Assembly: GCF_046244365.1 (NCBI RefSeq) | Contig: NZ_CP176395.1 | Location: 2,790,001 to 2,854,000 of the forward strand | DNA from: Paenibacillus_V sp046244365 | Lineage (GTDB): Bacteria; Bacillota; Bacilli; Paenibacillales; NBRC-103111 | DNA: 64,000 nucleotides | Direction: 5' to 3' | Part shown: piece after piece, positions 58,022 to 64,000 of the stretch | How positions within the stretch are numbered: position 1 is the stretch's first letter | How the letters are laid out: the number at the start of each line of letters is the position of its first letter | Position numbers and translations under genes: made by a program | The notes under the pieces: generated by a model | Database searches by the model: none | The model's input: the letters and a program-made list of their open reading frames with translations, nothing else | What the model was told of the DNA's origin: nothing

Positions 58022-58435
58022 ATGAAAGGATACGATCGGCTGTACGTGGCATTTCTATATTATTTCAATGCGGAGCGGGATTATTTCGAATGCCATGAGG
58101 TGATGGAGGAGCTGTGGCTGGAGGAAGGCCGCAGTCCGCTGTTCCAAGGGCTGCTTCAGGTCGCCGTAGGGCTGTACCATCATTGGAACGGCAACGTAAG
58201 CGGTTCGATTAAGCTCTTTACGCAGGGAATCGACAAGCTGCAGCAATACCCGGAGCAGGTGCACGGCATCGATCTCGGGAAGCTGCTGGAAGACAGCCGG
58301 CACTATTTGGCGAAGCTTCACCGGATTCGGGAGGAGCCGTTTGCGAGCTATGATCTCGATATCGTGATACTCGATCCGGCTCTGGACGAGCTGGTGGAGC
58401 AACTGAGGCTCGATCCGCCGAGGCATGAGGAGTAG
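58022..58435 (+). CDS. DUF309 domain protein
   Basis: A 137-aa all-helical protein with the DUF309 signature NAERDYFECHEVMEELWLEE near the N-terminus, followed by LFQGLLQVAVGLYHHWNGNV. AAGGGAGGCTGCGCG precedes the ATG at 58022; the longer frame from 57872 overlaps the relQ-type gene and lacks a binding site. DUF309 proteins bind no known ligand and have no assigned function. It starts 107 nt after the alarmone synthetase gene on the same strand. Confidence 0.88.
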   Translation: MKGYDRLYVAFLYYFNAERDYFECHEVMEELWLEEGRSPLFQGLLQVAVGLYHHWNGNVSGSIKLFTQGIDKLQQYPEQVHGIDLGKLLEDSRHYLAKLHRIREEPFASYDLDIVILDPALDELVEQLRLDPPRHEE

Positions 58436-58559
58436 CTGAACTCGCATCTATACACCTGCAAAAAGAAAAGAGCAGCTGGATAGCTGCTCGGAGGTTATTA
58501 ACGTGCGGGTCAGTATAGAGACGAAACGGAAAGAGAAAGCGGGTCCGCGGCGAGTTTTG

Positions 58560-58615
58560 GCTTTGGATTCCTACCTTGCCCCGGAGGGGCTTTAATAATA
58601 AAGGGAATCCAAACC
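58560..58615. repeat. Nested inverted repeat in an intergenic region
   Basis: TTTGGATTCC pairs with GGAATCCAAA about 35 nt away, enclosing GCCCC-gga-GGGGC. It lies between the convergent DUF309 and thioredoxin genes; T tracts are weak. A smaller GAGCAGC/GCTGCTC hairpin is at 58469-58488. Confidence 0.6.
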
Positions 58616-58722
58616 AAGATGTTTGAGTGGAACGGGCCGTTTTCACTTGGAGTGGAGTCGGTTTTGACTGGCCAAACTTTTTTAACATCTAGAAACCCAG
58701 GCGGCGCTTTCCTTTTTGCCTA

Positions 58723-59202
58723 CTACCCTTTATACTTATTTAAAAATTCCGTGAACTTCTCCTTCGAGTTCTCGCCTACGATACGGTCAACTTCTTTGCC
58801 GTCTTTATAGTAGACAAGCGTCGGGGTGCCTTCGATTTTCGACTTTTGCCAGTAGTTCGGAAACTCGGTCAGGTTGAACTGCTTCATATCGACGCTAAGC
58901 TCCTTGGCAAGAGGCGAGAGCATCGGGGTCACGACCGCGCAATGGGAGCAGTCCGGCTGGAAGTAATAGACGAAGACAGGTTCTTTGTTCTCCAGCTTCT
59001 TGTCGAAAGCGGGAGGCAAAATGATATTCTGATAGTTCGGATCCGTCAGTTTTTTAACCGTTTGCGGCGATAGCTTGGACGCATTGACGTTGTACAATCT
59101 CTGGGCGTCTTCATTGCTTCCTGCGGTTGTCATCGACTTGACAACGAACAGCAGGACGAACACGGCAACGATTGCGGATAAGTAAATCATGAGCTTTTTC
59201 AT
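58723..59202 (-). CDS. Membrane-anchored thioredoxin-like protein
   Basis: A 159-aa thiol-disulfide protein. An N-terminal anchor helix (about 4-22, LMIYLSAIVAVFVLLFVVKS) exposes a thioredoxin domain with the active site in YYFQPDCSHCAVVTPMLSP (CxxC near residues 85-88) and the cis-Pro in EGTPTLVYYKDGKEV. The pattern fits the thioredoxin family used for extracytoplasmic redox, similar in layout to BdbA-like or conjugal-transfer TrbB-type thioredoxins. AAGGTGG lies 6 nt before the ATG. Its ATG overlaps the stop of the preceding small gene (ATGA). Confidence 0.85.
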   Translation of the reverse strand: MKKLMIYLSAIVAVFVLLFVVKSMTTAGSNEDAQRLYNVNASKLSPQTVKKLTDPNYQNIILPPAFDKKLENKEPVFVYYFQPDCSHCAVVTPMLSPLAKELSVDMKQFNLTEFPNYWQKSKIEGTPTLVYYKDGKEVDRIVGENSKEKFTEFLNKYKG

Positions 59203-59345
59203 TGTGAACCACCTTTTTTAATAATTTCAGAGAGTCGACCCTCCGCAGCTAACCGGTTTCGGGTAAACGCGGAATCGGCTGAGCCGGCATAGCGTTCGCC
59301 GAGATACGGTTTTGTGCTCCTATTTGTATTATGTTCTCCATGCAT
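59199..59345 (-). CDS. Small basic protein translationally coupled to the thioredoxin gene (48 aa)
   Basis: A minus-strand frame from the ATG at 59345, behind AAGGAG with 8-nt spacing, gives 48 residues: MHGEHNTNRSTKPYLGERYA, then GSADSAFTRNRLAAEGRLSE, IIKKGGSQ. Its TGA overlaps the ATG of the thioredoxin-like gene by 4 nt, the hallmark of coupling. It is hydrophilic with no signal peptide or Cys. Function unknown; it is below usual ORF cut-offs. The promoter presumably lies in 59346-59414. Confidence 0.65.
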   Translation of the reverse strand: MHGEHNTNRSTKPYLGERYAGSADSAFTRNRLAAEGRLSEIIKKGGSQ

Positions 59346-59414
59346 AGATAATTCTCCTTCTTATAGGTACTATAAAAATGTGAGCAATATTTGAACATGC
59401 GAAATGAGTGACAG

Positions 59415-60974
59415 ATGATGGCAATCAAGCTGCCCGAAGCGTTCGTAGAGCGTATGTGCGCGATGCTGGGCGACGAATTTGAAGCGTTTATGCGGTCGTA
59501 TGAGGAACCGCGCTATTACGGGTTAAGGGTGAACACGCTGAAGCTGCAGACATCGCGGTTCGCCGGGGAGTTGTCTCCCTTCGAGCTTCAGCCTGCGGCA
59601 TGGGCTCCCGACGGTTTCTATTACGAGGAAGGGGAAAGGCCGGGAAAGCATCCGTACTATCATGCCGGGCTTTACTATATCCAAGAGCCGAGTGCGATGG
59701 CGCCGGTCGAGCTGCTTGATGTGAAACCGGGTGAACGAGTGCTTGATCTATGCGCGGCTCCCGGCGGGAAGTCGACCCAAATCGCCGGCAAGCTGGGCGG
59801 GACGGGCCTGCTCGTCAGCAACGACAACAGCGCGGATCGGGTCAAGGCGCTAGTGAAAAATATCGAGCTGTCGGGCGTGCGGAATGCGGTCGTATTTAAT
59901 GAGACGCCGGAGCGGCTTGCGCCGGTTTTCGCGGCATATTTCGATAAAATACTAATCGATGCTCCGTGTTCCGGCGAGGGGATGTTCCGGAAGGAAGAGG
60001 AAATGGCGAAGCAATGGGAGCGCCATTCGGTGGAACGCTGCAGCCTGATGCAGCGGGATATATTGGAGAAGGCCGCGGCGATGCTGAAACCGGGCGGACG
60101 AATCGTCTATTCGACGTGCACGTTCGCGCCGGAGGAGAACGAATGCAGGATCGCGGCGTTCCTGGACGCGCATCCCGATTTTGGCGTCGTGCCCGTGGAG
60201 CCGGCGCACGGCTTTGCAAGCGGCCGCCCCGATTGGGTGGCGCTGGGCGAGGGAGGGGCGGCGGCAAGTCCGGCCGCCGCAGCGGCGGTGCGAGGCACCG
60301 TGCGGCTGTGGCCCCATCGCCTGAAGGGCGAGGGCCACTATGCCGCGGTGCTGGAGCGCCGCATTGCGCCGGGCGGCGAGACCGCCGCCCCGGCTGCGCT
60401 GCCCGCGCGGCAGGCGGCTGCGGCACCGCAAGCCCGGCTAGCCGGCGCGGAACGCGGCGGCAAGGGCCGCAGCCATGGCGCCGGGCGCACGGGCGCTCGC
60501 GATGCGGTGCCCGCAGGGCCGGATCTGGCGCCATGGCTGCAGTTCGCCCGCGAACAGCTGACCGGCCCGCTAACGGGCGTGCCGGTCAGCTTCGGCGAGC
60601 ATCTGTACATGGCGCCGGAGGTACTGCCCGATCTGGCCGGCCTGAAGGTAGCGCGCCCCGGCTGGTACGCCGGAACGCTCAAGCGCGGCCGGTTTGAGCC
60701 GTCCCACGCGCTGGCGATGGGGCTGCGCGCGGAGCAGGCTGTACGCTGCTTGAATCTCCGGCTTGCCGAGCCGGCGGCATACGGGCAGGCGATCCGCTAT
60801 TTGAAAGGGGAGACGCTTACGGTTTCTCCCGAAGATATCGACGTCAAGGATCTTGCGGGATCGCTCAAGGGCTACTGCCTCGTTTGCGTAGACGGATTTC
60901 CCGTCGGCTGGGGCAAATGGCAGGATGGCATGTTGAAGAACGAATATCCCGCCGGTTGGAGGTGGAGTCCATGA
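59415..60974 (+). CDS. RsmF/NOP2-type RNA (cytosine-5) methyltransferase
   Basis: A 519-aa S-adenosylmethionine-dependent methyltransferase that methylates C5 of cytosine in rRNA or tRNA. The SAM motif is LDLCAAPGGKSTQIAGKLGG (near 110-130), the conserved PC motif with catalytic Cys is in LIDAPCSGEGMFRKEE, and the second Cys is in VYSTCTFAPEENE. A C-terminal PUA-like/FAU-1-like domain (from about 375) ends in KGYCLVCVDGFPVGWGKWQD. Between about 280 and 370 there is an Ala/Gly/Arg-rich, much more GC-rich linker. Start ATG at 59415 has only a weak binding site. Its last 4 nt overlap the next gene (ATGA). Confidence 0.92.
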   Translation: MMAIKLPEAFVERMCAMLGDEFEAFMRSYEEPRYYGLRVNTLKLQTSRFAGELSPFELQPAAWAPDGFYYEEGERPGKHPYYHAGLYYIQEPSAMAPVELLDVKPGERVLDLCAAPGGKSTQIAGKLGGTGLLVSNDNSADRVKALVKNIELSGVRNAVVFNETPERLAPVFAAYFDKILIDAPCSGEGMFRKEEEMAKQWERHSVERCSLMQRDILEKAAAMLKPGGRIVYSTCTFAPEENECRIAAFLDAHPDFGVVPVEPAHGFASGRPDWVALGEGGAAASPAAAAAVRGTVRLWPHRLKGEGHYAAVLERRIAPGGETAAPAALPARQAAAAPQARLAGAERGGKGRSHGAGRTGARDAVPAGPDLAPWLQFAREQLTGPLTGVPVSFGEHLYMAPEVLPDLAGLKVARPGWYAGTLKRGRFEPSHALAMGLRAEQAVRCLNLRLAEPAAYGQAIRYLKGETLTVSPEDIDVKDLAGSLKGYCLVCVDGFPVGWGKWQDGMLKNEYPAGWRWSP

Positions 60975-61717
60975 AGAAGACGCAAAGGCTCGATAAAATA
61001 TTAGCGCACACGGGCTTCGGCACAAGAAGCGAAATCAAGGGTCTGGTGAAACGGGGCAGCGTTGAGGTGAACGGTCAGACCGTTAAAGACAGCGGCATGC
61101 AGGTCGATCCCGACCGCGACCGCATTACGGTGGACGGCGAACAAGCCGTATTCCGCGAGTTCGTTTACTTAATGCTGAATAAGCCGCAGGGTGTCGTTTC
61201 CGCAACGGAAGACACGAGAGACAGGACGGTCATCGACCTGCTTGACGATGCTTACCGGCACTTCGATATTTTTCCGGTAGGGCGGCTCGATAAAGATACG
61301 GAGGGCTTGCTGCTGCTTTCGAATGACGGGAAGCTTGCCCATAATTTGCTTTCTCCGAAAAAGCACGTGCCTAAAACGTATTATGCCATCGTTGAAGGAA
61401 CTGCTCCTGTCGGAGAATCCGATGCCGCCGTCTTTCGGCAAGGAGTAGCGCTCGACGACGGCTATGTAACCATGCCGGCCGAGCTTACCGTCTTGAAGAC
61501 GGATACCGTGCAGGGAGCGGCCCGCTCCGAAATCGAGCTGACGATTATGGAAGGTAAGTTTCATCAGGTCAAACGAATGTTTCAAGCGGTAGACAAGAAA
61601 GTGACCTTTCTCAAAAGGCTCAGTATGGGACCGCTGAAGCTTGACGAGGAACTGCCGGCAGGAAGCTACCGCGAGCTGACCGGGGCGGAGCTTGAGTCGC
61701 TTAAGGAAGGACGCTAA
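60971..61717 (+). CDS. 16S rRNA pseudouridine synthase, RsuA/RluB type
   Basis: A 248-aa pseudouridine synthase with an S4 RNA-binding domain at the N-terminus (RLDKILAHTGFGTRSEIKGL, VKRGSVEVNGQTVKDSG) and the RsuA catalytic domain with the active Asp in FPVGRLDKDTEGLLLLSNDG. The C-terminal IMEGKFHQVKRMFQAVDKKV is the family signature. GGAGGTGGAGTCC precedes the ATG at 60971, overlapping the stop of the methyltransferase gene by 4 nt; the two rRNA-modification genes form one operon with the phosphatase gene that follows 26 nt later. Confidence 0.94.
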   Translation: MKKTQRLDKILAHTGFGTRSEIKGLVKRGSVEVNGQTVKDSGMQVDPDRDRITVDGEQAVFREFVYLMLNKPQGVVSATEDTRDRTVIDLLDDAYRHFDIFPVGRLDKDTEGLLLLSNDGKLAHNLLSPKKHVPKTYYAIVEGTAPVGESDAAVFRQGVALDDGYVTMPAELTVLKTDTVQGAARSEIELTIMEGKFHQVKRMFQAVDKKVTFLKRLSMGPLKLDEELPAGSYRELTGAELESLKEGR

Positions 61718-61743
61718 CGCAAGGGAACGGAGGGGGAACATCA

Positions 61744-62535
61744 ATGAAATACAAGCTGATCGCGCTTGACGTCGACGGCACGCTGCTAAACGACGATTAT
61801 GAGCTGACGGATCCGACGAAGGAAGCGGTTAGGGCGGTTCATGAAGCGGGAGCGAGGATCGTGCTGTGCACGGGAAGAAGCCCGCTCAACACGATGCCGA
61901 TCCTGAGCCAGCTCGGTCTCGAGGGCGTGATGGTGACGCATAACGGAGGAGCGACCGTGAACTCGCTGGACCGCAGCGTCCTGCATGAGTTTGCTTTTAC
62001 GGTTCGGCAGGCGGAGCCCGTCATTTCCTACTGCCGGGCCCGCGGCATCCACTTCGATCTGTGCCCGCCCTTGGATATGTTCGTGGAGCGGCTGACCGAC
62101 GAAATTCGCGCCATGTACACCAAATATTTGATGACGCCTAAGCTGATTCCGGATGCCATGGCGCTCGAGCAAGGAATCGTCAAAATGTCGATTTTCGGCG
62201 AGCGGGAAGAGATCGACCGGCTGGAAAGCGAATATGCGGAGATAGGCTGCCCGCTCTCGATTATTCGGAGCGGCGATCATTTCGCCGACATTATGCATCC
62301 CAAGTCGACCAAAGGGAATGCGCTGAGACATTTGGCGGATTCCCTCGGTATTGCCCGCGAGCACATCCTCGCCATCGGCAATTATTTCAATGACGTGGAA
62401 ATGATCGAGTTCGCGGGTCTCGGCATCGCGATGGACAATTCGCCGGAGCCGGTTAAGCGAAGCGCGGATACGGTTACCGCCTCGAATAACGAGGAAGGTG
62501 TCAGCGTGGCGCTGCATACCTATTGCTTGGCATAG
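61744..62535 (+). CDS. Cof-type HAD-IIB phosphatase
   Basis: A 263-aa haloacid dehalogenase-like phosphatase. Motif I is ALDVDGTLLNDDYELT (nucleophile Asp), motif II is VLCTGRSP, the motif III Lys is in HPKSTKGNALRHLAD, and motif IV is AIGNYFNDVEMIEFAG. The IIB cap lies between. Such enzymes hydrolyse sugar phosphates, FMN or PLP; substrate cannot be read. GGAGGGGGAACATCA precedes the ATG. Confidence 0.92.
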   Translation: MKYKLIALDVDGTLLNDDYELTDPTKEAVRAVHEAGARIVLCTGRSPLNTMPILSQLGLEGVMVTHNGGATVNSLDRSVLHEFAFTVRQAEPVISYCRARGIHFDLCPPLDMFVERLTDEIRAMYTKYLMTPKLIPDAMALEQGIVKMSIFGEREEIDRLESEYAEIGCPLSIIRSGDHFADIMHPKSTKGNALRHLADSLGIAREHILAIGNYFNDVEMIEFAGLGIAMDNSPEPVKRSADTVTASNNEEGVSVALHTYCLA

Positions 62536-62541
62536 CGCAAA

Positions 62542-62577
62542 GAGGATCGGCCGTTTTTAACGGTCGATCCTTTTTGT
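62542..62577 (+). terminator. Terminator
   Basis: AGGATCGGCCG pairs with CGGTCGATCCT around TTTTTAA, then TTTTTG. Confidence 0.85.
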
Positions 62578-62698
62578 TCGATCCGGAAAGATAAAGCGAA
62601 AGCTGCGAGTGGGAAGCGCGATGGAGGAGTGTGTGGCTGTCATGGACGAACGATTCGCAGCGTACGCCTTATGCGGGTCGCTTCGGGTAGCGGGATGA

Positions 62699-62794
62699 TT
62701 AGAAGAGGCAAGCGCAGCTAACGATAACCAGCAAAATGAACAGTACAAGAATGGTCCCTGTCGACGTAAAAACGCCGCCAACTCCTGCAGACAT
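62699..62794 (-). CDS. YjcZ-like small sporulation-type membrane peptide (31 aa), second copy
   Basis: The minus strand from the ATG at 62794 encodes 31 residues: MSAGVGGVFTSTGT, the helix ILVLFILLVIV and the tail SCACLF. Length, helix and the MSA start match the peptide at 4875-4970 closely. AAGGAGG lies 8 nt before the ATG. A longer frame reading in from 63091 is spurious. Likely a spore or forespore membrane peptide of the YjcZ group. Confidence 0.8.
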   Translation of the reverse strand: MSAGVGGVFTSTGTILVLFILLVIVSCACLF

Positions 62795-62916
62795 GGGGTA
62801 CGCCTCCTTGAGTGCTAGAAATTCCGACAGCCGCTGCCGTTTGTTCGGGTATGGATGATCGCTCATCCGCATTTGCCATCGGTCTACGATATAGTATGGT
62901 GATCTGCGGATTTCGA

Positions 62917-62945
62917 TTGGACGGATGCCCCGAGTTTCATATTTT
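62917..62945 (+). promoter_or_regulatory. Candidate promoter of the acidic protein gene
   Basis: TTGGAC (62917-62922), 17 nt, TATTTT (62940-62945). Confidence 0.5.
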
Positions 62946-63002
62946 GGGCGAAGCAGGGAAATTCTAAGAAAGCAAGGAAGCCAAAACGCGGAGGGGATAA
63001 GG

Positions 63003-64000
63003 ATGGCGACAATCAGGCTGCGCCCTGAAATGAAAACAGCCGGCGGGGAAGTGAACGACATACTCGTAAACGGCCGCTTTGCGGGAACCATGACGCTGGT
63101 TTACCGCGATAGCGATCGCATTTCCGGTTCCGTCCAGCTGGATAAACAATCGTTGTCGGAAGCCGAGAAGCAACAGGTCGAATCGTTCGTTCAGCAGTTT
63201 ATTCAGGATGCGATACTTGCGCTGCGCGCGGCTTCATGCGAGGTAATCGTGACGTACAGCCGGTTCGATCATATCGTATCGACCGACGACTTCGAATACG
63301 ATTGGGTGGAGGACGATTTTTATACGGGGGACGAAGGAATCGAGGAAAACGAACAAATCGAGATGCTGGAGGAGTGGCAGCCTTCGGATGACGGCGAATC
63401 GGAGGCGGAGCCTGTCTATTTCGAGCTTGTCGTAACCAAAGAGGGCCGCAGCCGGATCGAATACGGCATTTGTAACCGGAGGCGGGAAACCGTCGCCGCC
63501 GTTGAAGCCAGAATCGTCAGCCATGAGGTGAACGGGGATATCCGCTGGGAGTCGGATCCGAACGACATCGAAATCGAGCATGCGACGGAGCTGCTCGTTT
63601 CCGATTTTGACGAGAACGAAATCGACACGTTCGTCATCAACCATTGGTTTAACGGCGATGTTGTCGAGACGGTCGAGCTGACCCACGAGGATTTGCTGGA
63701 TGATTCGGAATCGGAGCAGGGTATCGGATATGACGCCGAAACCGACGAAGACGATGAGGAGTATACGGTTGTGCTTGGGCGGGATGACGGCGACACGCTG
63801 ACCTACGAAATTTATCAGCAATCCAGAGGCGGATTGCCGATCGGAACGGCAACCGTCGATATTAGCCGGAGGCAGCTAAGCGGTTTTATCGATTTCCGGG
63901 AGCTGGGAGACCGAATCGATCATGAACGCATTGCGGCTCAATTGCTGCGCGAGCTGGATAAGGAGAAAGATTATCAAACCGTCAGCTTAACGATGCTTTA
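63003..64000 (+). CDS. Acidic uncharacterised protein with internal duplication (cut by window edge)
   Basis: At least 332 aa, open to the right edge. An ATG at 63003 follows GGAGGGGATAAGG. The protein is strongly acidic, with Asp/Glu-rich linkers (EYDWVEDDFYTGDEGIEENE, ETDEDDEEYT). Two segments look related: residues about 20-90 (FAGTMTLVYRDSDRISGSVQ, then LDKQSLSEAEKQQVESFVQQ) and about 258-330 (LPIGTATVDISRRQLSGFID, then FRELGDRIDHERIAAQLLRE), each a beta hairpin, a G-hydrophobic strand and a long helix. The middle part (YFELVVTKEGRSRIEYGICN) may be a divergent third unit. No signal peptide, no known domain. Function unknown. Confidence 0.75.
   Translation, partial: MATIRLRPEMKTAGGEVNDILVNGRFAGTMTLVYRDSDRISGSVQLDKQSLSEAEKQQVESFVQQFIQDAILALRAASCEVIVTYSRFDHIVSTDDFEYDWVEDDFYTGDEGIEENEQIEMLEEWQPSDDGESEAEPVYFELVVTKEGRSRIEYGICNRRRETVAAVEARIVSHEVNGDIRWESDPNDIEIEHATELLVSDFDENEIDTFVINHWFNGDVVETVELTHEDLLDDSESEQGIGYDAETDEDDEEYTVVLGRDDGDTLTYEIYQQSRGGLPIGTATVDISRRQLSGFIDFRELGDRIDHERIAAQLLRELDKEKDYQTVSLTML

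Noticed and set aside
59225..59300. Possible fifth copy of the dispersed 80-bp repeat (GGTTTCGGGTAAACGC)
   Set aside because: Only a short block matches and the region is better explained as coding sequence of the small coupled gene.
59249..59341. 30-codon minus-strand frame ending in RLPETG, resembling a sortase motif
   Set aside because: No membrane segment or charged tail follows; the frame is nested in the 48-residue gene at 59199-59345, which has the real ribosome binding site.

Overview
The window looks like chromosomal DNA of a Paenibacillus-like, endospore-forming Firmicute (family Paenibacillaceae). The reasons are a GC content that looks to be in the low fifties, strong AGGAGG-type ribosome binding sites, YesM/YesN-type two-component pairs and membrane-anchored AraC regulators next to LplB/YtcP-type sugar permeases, two YjcZ-like 31-residue sporulation-type membrane peptides, GlnR/TnrA boxes, cre sites, a class 2 galT, and an SH/FecR/CHASE2 envelope locus. 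No rRNA, tRNA, CRISPR array, insertion sequence or prophage was seen.

Layout. 1-7.1 kb: end of a sensor kinase, a DUF4247/DUF4178 pair, a cshA-type RNA helicase with a terminator in its leader, a YjcZ-like peptide, a YesL-like membrane protein, a probable 6S RNA, and an uncharacterised 174-residue protein. 7.3-14.9 kb: an aldo/keto reductase, a DeoR regulator and a Leloir cluster (galK, galE, galT, plus a mutarotase-like protein). 15-18 kb: tpx and a divergent LysR gene, then a repeat-rich gene-free island and a small nuclease-HTH fusion. 18.2-20 kb: an ECF sigma factor with a DUF4179 anti-sigma factor. 20.2-27.6 kb: YesMN two-component system divergent from a CUT1 sugar ABC importer with a cre site. 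27.8-32.6 kb: YugP protease, MerR regulator, then amtB with three GlnR-type boxes, a DUF294-type nucleotidyltransferase and a DnaQ-type exonuclease. 32.6-38.8 kb: a membrane AraC regulator and a second ABC importer.

The most interesting regulatory structure lies around that second importer. An 80-100 bp promoter module with three AGAAC half-sites (spacings 23 and 20 bp) and an extended -10 occurs in front of the importer and again, inverted, on the other side of the regulator gene. There it points at a roughly 90-nt stretch that ends in a strong hairpin, which could be a co-regulated small RNA.

38.9-46.4 kb: JAMM protease, MFS exporter, TlpA/ResA-like thioredoxin, a 0.9 kb gene-free island of hairpins and repeats, citramalate synthase, a small ORF overlapping a DinB-type polymerase, and ferredoxin. 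46.4-55.4 kb: an envelope locus made of a CHASE2-adenylate cyclase divergent from a giant secreted FecR/coiled-coil/Fn3 protein, an NHL-repeat protein and an L,D-transpeptidase. 55.5-64 kb: pyrD with an attenuator-like leader, RelQ-type alarmone synthetase, DUF309, a small-ORF/thioredoxin pair, RsmF-type methyltransferase, RsuA-type pseudouridine synthase, Cof-type phosphatase, a second YjcZ-like peptide and the start of an acidic protein with an internal duplication.

All functional calls come from reading motifs by eye. No database search or folding program was run.
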